Shown here: positions 1-12,147 of the stretch, in pieces | Layout of the letters: each line of letters begins with the position of its first letter | Position numbering within the stretch: the stretch's first letter is position 1 | NCBI RefSeq assembly: GCF_024763615.1 | Contig: NC_077224.1 | Coordinates: 77,262,712 to 77,326,711 of the forward strand | Length of the DNA stretch: 64,000 bases | Reading direction: 5' to 3' | Origin: Phlebotomus papatasi | Lineage: Eukaryota; Arthropoda; Insecta; Diptera; Psychodidae | The notes under the pieces: model-generated | What the model saw: the letters and a program-made list of their open reading frames with translations, nothing else | Databases searched by the model: none | What the model was told of the DNA's origin: nothing | Translations under genes and position numbers: made by a program

Positions 1-121
1 AATCTATAAACTGTCACGTAGTATTTTTATTATTCGTTGCGGACATTTATTTCAGAAATGCCGCTAAATTTAAATTTTGCGTAATTTTTGGGACACCTTA
101 TATTAATCATAATTTGGGCAC

Positions 122-752
122 TCAATCGAACAGACTGGGCTTTTTTACTTGGTCATTGCTTTTTTACTCCTTCATTGCTTTTTTACACGTGGAAAAAATA
201 TTCAAAAAATTGAGGCATCAAACCAATTTTTGCATCAATTTGATCTTTTTCCGTTCTCTGAGACAATATTCTGTAAAAAGAAAATGATATTTTAGTAAAA
301 TTAGCCAAATTTAAATACCTTGAACAAAAAGCAAAAAGCAATTGCCCGGTCAATTGCTTTTTCTTGACACTTCCATATTACATAGTCCGTTAACATTATC
401 TATTTGAATTCACTGTTCGAAATTTCATCGACCACCATCGAAATCAGCTGATGCCAGGAAAAATCAAAACAAAGGAAATTTTACTCATGAAACTCTTGTG
501 AAAACTTTTGAAATACATTTAAAATGAGTCTAGGCTTAGTGAAATTAAAGTTTAGTATAAAAGACATGTAAATAATGTGAATTACATTGTTTTGAACAAC
601 TGAAAATATTTCCCGCCTTGGACATTTTACTTACACTAGATGGCGCTGTTCTCAGTGAGTTATCTAATCGAAAAAAATGAAGGTGTCATATCACTTCTCC
701 ATTGCTTCTTTGAAAATCGATTAAAAGAGCAATGGCCCAGTCTGTTCAATGC
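122..752. mobile_element. MITE-like element N with AACAGACTGGGC inverted ends
   Basis: The left end reads CGAACAGACTGGGC and the right end reads GCCCAGTCTGTTCAATG, its inverted complement. The left end also carries three copies of a roughly 20-bp unit built on GCTTTTTTAC..TCATT. No coding potential was seen. The superfamily is not recognised, and the target duplication is unclear because the right end has been duplicated in tandem. Confidence 0.55.
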
Positions 753-817
753 TATTCACTTCTCCATTTCTCCTTTGAAAATCGATTAAAAGAGCAATGG
801 CCCAGTCTGTTCAATGC
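688..817 (+). repeat. Tandem duplication of the right end of element N
   Basis: Two adjacent units of about 65 bp, each running from TTCACTTCTCCATT through AAAATCGATTAAAAGAGC to CAGTCTGTTCAATGC, with only a few differences. The second unit abuts the SINE that starts near 820. Confidence 0.7.
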
Positions 818-819
818 TA

Positions 820-1084
820 ATGGGTCACGTGGTAGAGCACTCGCTCTATGATGCAAGTGTTCCTGGTTCGAATCCCCTTTAGGTCACCAGGAATTTTTAT
901 GGCATTGAAGGTGTTCGAATTGCATCTAGTAAGCTTCACTGCACTTGATTCCAAGGGACATGGGACTGATAACCCCATCCCGTGTAAGAAAAAATGATAA
1001 TGTATGTCTCGAACTCCCCTTGTGGGAAGGCCTAGTTCCTCTATGGAACGTTGTGCCACCATTATTATTTATTATTATTTATAA
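820..1084 (+). mobile_element. tRNA-derived SINE, copy 1
   Basis: The head resembles a tRNA with both internal RNA polymerase III promoter boxes. The A-box region is GTGGTAGAGCACTCGC near 829 and the B box is GGTTCGAATCCCC near 866. A body of about 170 bp follows, including GTGGGAAGGCCTAGTTCCTC, and the element ends in an (ATT)n-like tail. The copy at 28492 matches along the whole length, so this is a dispersed family and not a tRNA gene. Reading frames across it are incidental. Confidence 0.85.
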
Positions 1085-3064
1085 TCATAATGTGATAACA
1101 TTTTTATATTTGAAATTTGAATATCAAAAAATTGTGTATATGCATAAATCCAATTGTACAGTACATGTAATAAATGAAATCGAGGTGGAGGCGCCTGGTC
1201 ATTTTGTAATTTTTCTCTTTAATTTGAAGTTGATGGGGATTGGAAAAATTAATCAATGAGCTTAATTTCGCATTAATTAATTTAATGAGATTTCTTTTTG
1301 TGTTGCTATTAAAAAAGTTTCGATAACACATTATATTTACAAGCTCAGTAAACAGCGAATACATCTACCCTTGAATCTGACTGTTTTTCTGTTGCCTCAA
1401 CAGCTAATATTGGTGGGTGAAGTTGCCAAAGAAGACAAAGTGAGGGTGAGATTCAAACTTTACGATTAAAATAGTATAAATTTAATTGCAATTCAACAAA
1501 CGGCAAACTTTTAATCTCCACTTGGGGCGGAAATTCCTTCCTTTAGATACAAAGTTGTTTCATTTAAATAGCTTTCCTATTCACAAAGTACAATTGTCTT
1601 TTTATAGGCTATCTCTTTTGAGATTCCTTTCTACACTCATCACTGTCGTCTTTTGGTTCAAAATCATCCAACACAGTGCGACTTTAAAGACTCATTGTGA
1701 CTATTGTCAACACATTAAATTTTGTTGGGTTGTGTGGGAGGGTGGAATGGGGGTGTTTGGTGGCCAGTCTTGAGGGCTGTTATATAGTAAAAAAAAAATT
1801 AAATAAATGGGAAACAGCAAATTTTTCCTTCAAATCACATCACAGCGATTGTGATCTTCACGAAAGTTAATTTCCCTTGGAATTGGGTGCAATAAAAAGT
1901 GTCGGACTGGATGCTGGCGGGGTGAACCATGCATCAGGGGTTCGAAGGATGCTGATGCGCATGACAATGTCTCCTCTTTTCTGGTTCATGATCCTTGCTC
2001 TCCCTCTTGGCTCATTAAATTCATCGTCCTCGCGGTGTCTTTCTCGGCAGTTGCTCTTTGCTCGTGTTTCCGTCTGCACGTGAAATTTTTCCTGTTGTTG
2101 CCTATTACGGATACTTCCGGATATTCAAGTTTCGGCAAAAGTGCTTTGATTGTGTTGACTACATAAGATACTATCAAGAGTATATACAAGAGAGTTTTTA
2201 ATAGAGAAGTCAAAGGACTTCTCATAAGGTGATCTGCTGGGAAAAAAAGCTTGTCTAAATAGCATTAGGAGTGGTGGGAGTTAATAAGGTTAAAGAAGAG
2301 GAGTGAGTGAGCCCTAAGGGGGATTTCGAGTGCCAGAGAAGGAAGAAAAAAAAAGTTAGTTTTTGGGGGTGATGATGGATGAGAAACCTGGACTTTCGGG
2401 TTCAACATTCAACTGTGAAACATGATAAACATAATTAGTGAAGCAAAGTTGGGTTGCATATGAGAAGTTGAGACAGAGAGGGTGGTTGGGTCCTGGATCC
2501 AGGTACACCTCATTTTAAATATCAAGTGAGTTATGATTTTCTCGTGGGAACTGTGGATTTACGGCTACCACCTCTGTTGCTTCCGATAAGGGTGTCCAGC
2601 CACCGAGGGTAGATATACCCTCCTGCGAGCAACAACTTGCCCCGCATTCTGTGCTGCTTTTTTTTTACCATCATCCACCGCTGAAAGCGACCCAGCTAAC
2701 ACCGGACGGAATGGGTGCAGAGCATACGAAAATGTTGATAAATTATGCACCAAGTAAAGCACTGAAAGCGCTCTAAGTGATTGGTCTGTGTGCTGAGAAA
2801 ACTTCCATCAAAGTAAAGAGTCAAGGAGTGTGGAAGAAAAAAGTGGATAGAAAAAAAGTTGAAAATAAAATGAGTTATAGAAACTTTGTTGAGGGAGAAA
2901 GTTGAGGAAAAGTCCAGTGGATAAATTCAGCAGTCGTGCTTTTTTTCTCTCTCAAGTGAAAAATTTTCCGCCGAAGTTTTCACTTGGTATCAGCAGTTGA
3001 TAACCACAAGAACCTAAATCCGACGAGTTCAAATTTTGTTCAAGTGCAGTGCCCCTTCTAGAAG
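1085..3064. other. Non-coding upstream region and probable 5' UTR of the exon at 3065
   Basis: No repeat or coding sequence was recognised in 1085-2400. From about 2500 the sequence is less AT-rich and looks single copy. It leads without an obvious splice acceptor into the ATG at 3065, so the last few hundred bases may be promoter and 5' UTR. No TATA box or clear initiator plus DPE combination could be placed with confidence. Confidence 0.3.
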
Positions 3065-3125
3065 ATGCAGTACCTAGCTGTGTCAAATTTAAGATACACC
3101 CTTCTGTTGCTCGTGATAACTGCAG
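3065..3125 (+). CDS. First coding exon of a secreted or membrane protein (signal peptide), partial
   Basis: The ATG at 3065 has an A at -3 and opens 20 full codons plus one base, ending at a consensus donor GTGAGT (3126-3131). The peptide begins MQYLAVSNLRYTL and continues LLLVITA. It has a short polar N-region with an Arg, a hydrophobic core of about eight residues (TLLLLVIT) and small residues at the end, the layout of a cleavable signal peptide. The exon ends in phase 1, a common place for signal-peptide exons to end in insect surface and secreted proteins. No downstream exon is visible, so the mature protein is unknown. Large neuronal immunoglobulin-superfamily genes often have this kind of isolated first exon with a giant intron, but nothing here proves that identity. 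The exon is too short to score by length. The call rests on ATG context, hydrophobicity and splice donor together. Confidence 0.55.
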
Positions 3126-3131
3126 GTGAGT

Positions 3132-4558
3132 ACTGCCTGTCCTATCGTAGATAGGTGAAACTTGCATATGGCATCAAGCTGATGTCAAGACGAAGAATTT
3201 CACGGAGAATTATATTTCATCTCCTACGTCTCCTATCCTGCGCTCCTCCGTATGTTATCCATTCTCGTCTTACATGGATTACCAGTGATAATCACATTCT
3301 TGCTGCAGGGCCCTCCCACACATCACGTGTAGAGGAGTGTATGCAAGATTAGACTTACAAATTCATCCACTGCACACACACTTTAATATCCTAAAGAGGA
3401 TTCATGTGAAGAGATTTACGCTGAGAAATCTTTTGACGCAGAAAAGCATCCTTTAGCGCTTTTGGAGAAATAACTCCATGGGAAGAGGTTCTTTAATCTG
3501 ACATCACATATGTTTCGCGAATCCGCATGAAAGGGCCATTTATCAGTGAATCATTTTATGTATATAGCACGAATGTCAAAGAACTCACTGTTTTCTTGAA
3601 CTAGTTAAAAAACAAACATAATTTCTAATGGTTTTGTTTTCACTGAACGTTCAATAAAATTTCATTACTATGAAAATTTAATAAGTTAATATTCCTGAAT
3701 ACTCTAGATCAAGAACAAACTTTGTAATATAAACTAAACCAAAATTTCGAAGAATTATTTGTTTGGAAAAATCTAAAACGATTTTTCTAAGAAAAATATC
3801 ATGTTTCTTTATTAATTAATATTCTTGGCACTTGGGGAGATGATTACACTAGTAGAGTCTGCATTTATTTTATAAAAAATAATGCAAGAATATTATTAAA
3901 GTGTCTCAAATCATTCCTCAAACTAGCGTGTCACAAATGTTTTTTTTTACGTGGAGACACTGAAACTTAATGGAAAGTTTGTCCTAAAGAGAATTCTGAT
4001 ATAATTCGGAATTGTGCATTAAAAGCTTTTTAAAAATACATAATTTATAATGCTCGTTAGAATCATACAAAAAATTTTGTTGTACAAGCGACTCTGTTGG
4101 AGTCGAGATGCAATATCTGTAGAATTTTTACAGGGTTAAGCCAGAAATAACTTCACTTTATACCCAAGCAGCATATCTTGGTCATTTAACTGTTGAATAA
4201 CGTTTTTATAACTTGTTTGGTTGAAATAACCGTATTTTAACGTTGACAGAATGATAATAATCTCTGGTTAAGTTATTTTGTGTTATTAGGGTATTAGGTT
4301 TGATACCCCTTACCGCCCAAGAACAAGAAAGTTTTGTTGTATAAAATAGTTGTTATTTAGAAATCGGGATATTTTTCTCTATTATCCTTTACAGAAATTG
4401 GTTATATTTAAAAACTTTTAAGACCTAGTGTAAAAGAAGTCTCTGTGCAAAGCTGGTGATCCGACTTCGAGTTGCTTTTAGAAACTCAGAAATTATCCAT
4501 TTATGATAAAAGTTTTTGTTTTTAATAAATTACCCCTTGATAACATAATCTAACGGCG
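3132..4558. other. AT-rich non-coding DNA, nothing recognised
   Basis: No reading frame with coding character, repeat match or RNA structure was seen. The first 200 bases after the splice donor are less AT-rich and may be single copy. Confidence 0.4.
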
Positions 4559-5407
4559 TTATCACACTTGCACATTGAAATTTTAATGTGATTCACATTA
4601 AGGGCAGAATCACATTGACAGTAAAATGCTCACCGTCACCGTCAAAGCCCTCACCGTATTTCGTTGATTTACGCATTTTCATTGTAATTTTTACGCAAGT
4701 TCTCAATTACCGTGTTACATTATCTCATACTCGGTGGCATTAGGTGAAAATAATATAAGAAAATTGAGGAAATAAAACGAAAATGCGATAAATGGTGAAC
4801 AAAAAAACTGTACGAAAAACTGTAGCAAAAAAATCCTACAGTTTTTTGTTTTGCTCACCGTTTATCGCATTTTCGCTTTATTTATTCAATTTTCTTATAC
4901 TATTTTCACCTAGTGCCACCGAATATGAGATAAGGTAGTACGGTTATGGAAAATTTGCGTAAGAATTGCAATGAAAATGCGTAAATCAACGAAATACGGT
5001 GAGAGCTTTGACGGTGACGGTGAGCATTTTACTGTCAATGTGATTCTGCCCTAATTGTCGCTTGTGAGCGTCCAAATATGTCATTTGTGTCTTTGAGTCA
5101 CTTAATATTTGGGGTTTTTCTATTTATTGATAGAGAAGTGGACTTGGCCTGCAAAAATAAGTTTAAATTTATATTTTTCATAAATATTTTTCACATTAAA
5201 AAATTAAAGAGAAAATCGTATTAATTTTTCGCATTAATGCCATAAATCAATTTATATAAAATTTTGCGGGCCAAGTCTACCTTTTTATCAACAAATAGAT
5301 CAAATTTTGAATATAAAATGATTCAAACACACAAATTACACATTTGGACTCTCACCAGCGATAATTAATGTGAATCATATTAAAATTTTAATGTGCAAGT
5401 GTGATAA
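4559..5407. mobile_element. Inverted-repeat element O with TTATCACACTTGCACATT ends
   Basis: Both ends carry TTATCACACTTGCACATT in inverted orientation. The arms continue through GATTCACATTAATT and GTCCAAATATGT into the interior with moderate divergence, so the element can fold into a long hairpin. The left arm is interrupted by element Q (4602-5051). No coding sequence. The outer target duplication is ambiguous. Confidence 0.7.
4602..5051. mobile_element. 450-bp palindromic MITE Q nested in element O, TAA target duplication
   Basis: Ends are GGGCAGAATCACATTGACAG and its inverted complement, and the arms of about 200 bp are nearly fully complementary. TAA is present at 4599-4601 and 5052-5054. 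The uninterrupted right arm of element O reads CACATTAATT at the same place, with a single TAA, which confirms the insertion. A 3-bp TWA duplication is typical of PIF/Harbinger-related MITEs; that assignment is inference. Confidence 0.85.
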
Positions 5408-7418
5408 AACAGTAAAATTGCTAAAATCGAGAAAAATCGAAATTTTAATGTTTTTCTTAAAGAAAACAATAACTTATAGATTCACATGTTTCAAAAAGTT
5501 TAATTGTTTGATTGATTTGTTTATTGTCATCTCTGTTTTTTGTCCCACCCCCCCCCCCCATGCGGCCATCGCCGCCTTAGCGTCGATTTCAACCTCCAGG
5601 ACGGAAACGATGGAAAGTCCCTTCATCGGTTGTATATTTCGCGACCATACATAAACACGTAGGTCACATTACATGGGAAAATGGGTATGATCACAGAGAG
5701 AAATTAAAGAAAACCTAGCTATAAAGGATGTCTGGCTTCTTGCATAGCACGTAAAAGTTAATTTATAGTAAGTTCTGTATGATTAGTCAGAAAGAATTAA
5801 GATTCGTCAGCAAAACAAAAGAAGTTATACTAATGCAAGTTCTACAAGTATGTATCCAAGTTTTGATAAACGGAAAATAAAGAGTTTTTTTTTTCATTTC
5901 ATTTAATATTCTTTTGTCGGCTTAAAATTGTTTATTATTAAAAAATAACTTTAAAAATGATTTTCAAATCTTTCATATACATTTTTCAATATTTGTATTG
6001 AATAACATTCATAAGATAAAATTGCGATTCAAAAATAGAATGGTATTTCATAGATAACTGCATTGCAAAAGTTTTTATCTGGTTTACTTTGCATTCAAAC
6101 AACAAATTCAAAGTTTACCACTCCTGAAATTAACAACAATATTATGTTTTAGTTATCGATTATGCGAAAACCGACTCTATTTTGTTTGAATGGGCCATAC
6201 TGAAAACTCAACTAGTGCGAATATTTTCATTCACAGATACATATTGAGAGATATTTTACTAGATTATTGAAATTTTCAAATTTTGAATGCAGATTAGTCA
6301 CATGCTATTGGAATACATGCAAATATTGTATGTTGCTAGAATATTATTATATTATAGGATAAAATTTTGTCGCATTTATATTCCTTTTTTATATAAAAAT
6401 ACAATAAAAAAAACAGATTAAAAATATAAGTGATATGGAAATAATTTTATTGCTGAACATAACTCTTGAATTTTAATTCAAAATGCTTTTTAATGTTACT
6501 ATCAATTGCATGCTATTTAAGCTCAAATTATATTTCTAATTTAATTTAAATTATTCTATAAAATTTTAAAATTCTCACGAAATATATAATGTGGAAAAAT
6601 GTGATATAGAATTTTACAACAAAAAACTATTCATTCATTAATTGAGATAAATAAAAAACTGTCTCTATAAAATTTATCTACGCCTGAAATGCATGTTAAA
6701 ATAATAATTTTTAAAGCTGAGCAATTTTCAAAAGTAATACATCGAAATAAATTTTCCTAGGGCAGATCAGCTTAATTCAGAATCCACCCCAAATGAACAT
6801 TTTTCACAGGATACAGAATTTTTCTTTAATACATAGTTAGAGAGAGTGGGGCAGTTAATGACAGGACTGTTTCAATTTTTTAATATTTTTCTTATCTTTT
6901 TGAAAAGATTTGGATAAAACCTTTATATTACTGACCGGTAACTGAGACCCATATGTTCATAAAAATAATTAATTTCGTGATACTTCTCGTATCAGTTTTG
7001 TAAATACAACAAAATGAAACTTTTTGTAATGTCTTATTTTTACCAATTTCGTAACCATTGTGATTATCTATCGAAGTAACAAAATTGTATTACTTTACTA
7101 GTGGTTCTATGATTATTATAAGGCAATTACCATTGAATAAATGCTAAAACTGTTCTGGCAATTTTGATTTGAGTTCCGAAAGTACATAAGGGGCAGTTTC
7201 ATGGAAGCATATGGAGAACGTTCCTGTGTTCAATAATTTATTTGTTTTCTAATTTGAAATTCACTTAAAATGATCACTGAAAACATTTTCCAGCTGTTTT
7301 GATGATACAGTTCGAAAATTTCTGAAAGTAGATTTCCTAAAAAATAAATAAAACATAGAAATCTTCTAGTGTTTTTAAATGTTTAGGACGGTAAATTTAA
7401 TTATTATAATAATTTACT
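5408..7418. other. AT-rich non-coding DNA
   Basis: Apart from a run of 12 C at 5548-5559, no feature could be supported. Very AT-rich between 5880 and 7060. Confidence 0.4.
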
Positions 7419-8718
7419 GGTCGAACTCAGACAGCAGTTTTATAATCGACTTAGTAGTTATAATTGACTAGGGCTTAAACGGTAAGAGATATCAACCTCC
7501 GGTCTTCGGTGACACCCCAATAAAAAACGATATCTCTAGCTTTTTTTCTTTTCTCCCCTATCCCTACCAGCCCTTACAAAACCATGTTTTTTTTGTTTTT
7601 CTCGGAAATGGTTCCTAGAATTTCTTTTAGTTTTGGATATGTTTTAGAGGTTTTATGGTCGAGGAGCACATTTTGTCCAAACAACTCTATGACCTAAAAA
7701 ATCGCTATCTTGAATTCTTCAAGGAAAATGTTTTTATTACTTTTAAAAAGGATCTATTTTTCAATCGATTTGGTTAAGTTTAGATTTTTTGGAAAGGTCT
7801 TGAAATTTTAAACCCGATTGCTTCGATCGGTTAAGTACCCGTGAATGACCAATCTTTTTAAAATATTCTTTTTTCTGTTTGTAAACTTGTTACCCATCTA
7901 GAGGCGAAACGGTAAGAGACACAAACTTCGGACCTTCGGAGTATTAAATCAGGGGCCTATCGACATAAAAGTATAAAAGTCCTGTAAAAGTAATATGGGA
8001 AAAATATAAAGTATTAAAAGTTAGAGTATGTGCGAAGTCTGAAAGCTTTACCCTACATAAGATAACTCTTAAAATTATCGGTATAACTATTTTATGCAAA
8101 TGACGTCTATTGCTCGAACTCCACAAAATTTTCACGTTTACTCCAGGAACTAGTGTTTTCAACGTATCCTCACGTTTTAGACTATTTATGATAAGTGATG
8201 TTGTTCTGTTTGTCCGTCCGGCTGTCGACAGCTTTAGAGGCTAAACAGAATGAGACTTCAGACCGTCAAGGGATTTTCAAAAAGTCGCCTCAAGAACCAT
8301 TGAAATGCCCGTTTTCCCCCACTTCTTCGCATCCGCTCAAAATCATATTTTTGATTTTACGTAGGGGGACGTTCTACCATACACGAAATTACCGTTAAAG
8401 GTGAAAATGGCTTGAGTCTATTTCTCAACCGAAAGTGTAATTCTTAGGCTCTTTGAACAATTGGAATTTTTGAGAAATTTGAACAAATTTCAATCAGATA
8501 TAAACCGATAGTAAATCGGTTATAATCCGATAAATAATTTTATCCGAAAATCAAATATATTACTCTTAATCTGTTTTTGGCGATCTTTTGAATGATTTAT
8601 GAATCTATTCAAACCAGTTGTAAACCGCGAAATGCTGCGAAAATACTTTTGAGGTATAGAGTACAAGTTATGAGTTCGAACATATCGCAAAGAATGCGAC
8701 ATTTCTCCATCCCTTTTA
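7419..8718 (+). repeat. Dispersed repeat family C, two adjacent diverged copies
   Basis: Copy a (about 7419-7950) begins near TCGAACTCAGACAG and contains AAACGGTAAGAGATAT and CTTCGGTGACACC. Copy b (about 8110-8718) begins TGCTCGAACTCC, contains TGTCCGTCCGGCTGTCGAC, then AACCG-rich sequence, and ends GAGTTCGAACATATCGCAAA. The most complete family member is at 19671-20560. Short inverted termini of the form TGCTCGAACTC suggest a non-autonomous DNA element. No protein is encoded. Confidence 0.65.
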
Positions 8719-9749
8719 TTTTATATTGCATCTTTAATGTGGGAGTAGGGAAAATGATGACATACGTGCCCCCAATTCTGATCTCTTCAGTTAAATTTAA
8801 TTGCACTGTCTAGCATGGAAATGGGAAATTGATCCAATTGACAAATGCAACCGACACACTCTAAATGAATTTCTATATGGCTGATTCAACAAATAAATAT
8901 AATGAGTTTGAGGTTCTAACTAATTTCAACCATACAATATCAATTTCAGCTTCAGGTTCTACCATCTGTGTATAATCTATGTTAAAAATAATTATACCTT
9001 TTTCGTCCACTATGGTCAGCCTCAAAATATTGGGAACGCTTTGTTCACATATAGTGGAAGAAAATATGACATACATCGTTAGTCAAGCGCTAATGAAGCT
9101 TTTACAAACAGTTTTCATGTTTGGTAATATATGCAATTTCATGGTATTTTAACCATCTAAAGTGGCAATAATTATGCATGTGATTGACAATCGCATCCCT
9201 ATCCTTTGCTCCCCTAGCATCCCGAGTTCAACATGTCAAGTAGAATAATGGTGAATTGAATTTAGTCATTACACACTCTTGACACTATTATGATAATTTT
9301 CATGAACTCAAAATATCCATGACGTAGTAGCTGCATACTAAATAATGATTCATGAATGAAATTTTCCCATTTTCTGACCAAGATTATTTAGCACTGCTGC
9401 CACAAAATACAACTTATCAAAAATATGTATATATTTGACCAATGTGGCGTAAACAGAAACATTATATATCAAATCAACAATATTGCTGAAATTATAGTGT
9501 CACTAATTTTATATATACATCCATGTATGTGCATAATCTTGGAATAAATATACAAAAACAGTATCATTTATCTTGAAATTAAAGTTACAATGATAGCTTT
9601 TAAAAGCAATCTGTTTTTTTTAAGTTGAAAAATCGGTTACTTTAGTTTGAAATTTTGTTATATAAAAAATTTTTGGTCAGTAAATTAGCAAATAAATATG
9701 GTAAGTGAAATTTCAAATTAGTTACTAGTGGCTCTGACACATCTTTTTG
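8719..9749. other. AT-rich non-coding DNA
   Basis: No coding sequence or repeat match recognised. Confidence 0.4.
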
Positions 9750-10190
9750 ATAGACAAAATTTCATGTAATCGAAATTTACATCCCATTCTTTCTCAAATA
9801 TTTTGCATAAATCTATCCCAGTCTTTTTGACTCTTCTTCTTCTTTTGAACTTCACACCAAATTAAATTTAGTTTAATTGAATTTTAAGTGCGAAAGAATG
9901 AAACATCTATATGTAAAATATTTGAGAAAAAAAGGGATTGAATTTCGATCACATGAAATATTACGATCTATAAGGTGTGCCCGAGCCATATCAGGAAAAT
10001 TTCCTAAACAAAAAATTCACTTCTCTTTCTTTCTCAAAAGATTTGCATAAGTCCAACTAAATTTGATTTGGTGTGATGTTCAAACGAAGAAGAAGAAGAA
10101 GAGTGAAAAAGGTATGATGCACATATGCAAGGCTTTAAGAAAGAAATAGATGTAAATTTTGTCTTTATGAAATTTTCCTAATCGAAAAGG
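9750..10190. repeat. Four alternating copies of a ~110-bp unit (head-to-head foldback)
   Basis: A unit running ACAAAATTTCATG..TCGAAATTTACATC..TTCTTTCTCAAA..TTGCATAA occurs forward near 9754, inverted near 9880-9975, forward near 9995 and inverted near 10080-10190. The outer units both carry the CTTCTTCTTCTT / AAGAAGAAGAAG run and the CACACCAAAT motif. The whole can fold on itself. Confidence 0.65.
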
Positions 10191-12147
10191 TTTTGACGAA
10201 GACATAAATAATGCAAAATAGGCATTAAAAAATCAATTTTAGTCAGTAAAAAATTCAAATGGCTCTTCTTAATTTTATTTTTGCCAAAATACTTTGTGAT
10301 ATGCTGTAGCCGGGGAGGTTAAGGGTACAAATAGACTCATACTGATTCTCAAGAATATTAAGCATATAAAATTGTCAGTAATAATTTATCCCAAATTATC
10401 ATACACTGAGAGCTTAGGATCTTCGATTACAAGTCCTTTGCATAAATTTTCTTTACCTAATCTTTTAATACCAAATTTTACAGGCTGAATATTCTGAAGG
10501 ATCAGCCTGAGTCTGTTTCTTCAAGATGTTTGCTTTAGGAAAGGGCTGCTTACTTTTGTTTTTTTTTATTATCTTAAATATTTCCAAATAACTAGCGAAG
10601 TAACATAAACTAGTTATAGTTATCTGGTAGTTTCATTATAATAAAAACGTGTATTGCACAGATATAAAATTTGAAAATATATGGGGCAGTTTCAGGAACG
10701 TTAATGGGGCAGTTTACTGTGTGCCATAAATAATTGTTTCAATTTATATTATTAGAATGTTTATTGAGAAAAGTTAAAAATTTATTTTTCTAATAAACTT
10801 TCAAAATATACTTAAAGTAAATAGAATACTCGAATAAAAAAATTAAGAATAAGACGGTAGCCAATGACAAAAATTTGTGTTGGTTTTTGTAAATCTATGT
10901 TATTCTAATGTCATACAAATTTGTTGTTTTTGTTAATGATTCAACACGGTTATTCCGTGGTTCCTGATTATTTTACTTGTGATACGATTAATTCCTGTTA
11001 TTATTGTTATCCTGTTATAATTATTATTGTTGTATACAAGAAAGGAACATTCAATTGTCCATAATTAATCGGTCCTAGGCAACTTTACCGCTATATATTT
11101 CATTTGATTCTAAGAATTATGAAACTGATGCGATTGATTCTATGAATTTTGGTGGAAAATGTATCGGTATTCCTAACTTCGATAACTCTTTGTTCGAGTA
11201 TTTTTTTTTAATTTCAATATTCTTTAAAATTGTAAAACAGTTGTTTAATTCTTCGAAATGGTTTGTTTACGAACTTGAAATTTTTTTTTGAGAGATTCAC
11301 AATAAAATTAGTGTTTGCAGACTTATAAACAAATATTTCTAAATTTTTTTTTAATGAAGTTCTAGTATAAGAATATTATTCTTTTTTAATGTCTTCGAAG
11401 TATAATGGATACATTGACAGGCTTTCCGACAAATAAATAAAAGCGATAAAGAAGTCTTTTACGTAGCGGAGGGTGGGGTAGTTCACGCATGTATTTCTTT
11501 AGATAGTAAAGATTCTTAGGAAGAAAAATAATTACTTAGGAATTGTTCTGGATACGTATTTTAAGATAGTCAATACTCAAGAGAAACTCACTTAACACAG
11601 TTTTGAATATGGTTTTACATTCGTTTAGCAAATAGATCATGAATAAAAGTTAAGCTGAATGAAGTGCCACATCTTTCCATTCCTCAATTACTGAAATCTG
11701 TTTTTCCTCGTGTTATTGCACAATATTTGCCATTGATAATTTACTTGTTGCCTGGAAGTGGGTTCTCAACCCTATAAATTTCAAATGTTTTGAGAAATAA
11801 TAGATAATTTCAATACCTTTCCCAAATGACTGAATTCGTCTCAAACACATAATTAGTTTAATTAAAACTAAAGAAATTTAAAAATAAAACGAATAATAAA
11901 ATTTTAGAAATTAGAAATATTAGAAATTTTTTATTATTATATTCGTTAAATATGTACCACAAATTCACACTGTGATTAAGCAAGATTGTGTCCAAAAACT
12001 TTTGACGCAATTGAATCATTAAGCAAAATCATTATACGAGGTGAAAAAACACATTGTTTTGTATAGTACGCCCTACTACTCTTCCCTTACTTTAATTTTT
12101 AAATGGCATTGCAATCTTCGTCTCAATCTTTAAAGCTTTACACTCTA
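10191..12147. other. AT-rich non-coding DNA
   Basis: No gene or clear repeat recognised. A single GGAGGGTGGGGTAGTT motif near 11468 resembles the end of a TA|GGGG MITE but has no partner end. Confidence 0.35.

Noticed and set aside
820..890. Functional tRNA gene
   Set aside because: A and B boxes are present, but the same sequence continues into a repeated body and (ATT)n tail shared with 28492-28765, so it is a SINE.
945..1259. 104-codon frame
   Set aside because: It runs through the SINE body and its tail into AT-rich DNA, with no domain.
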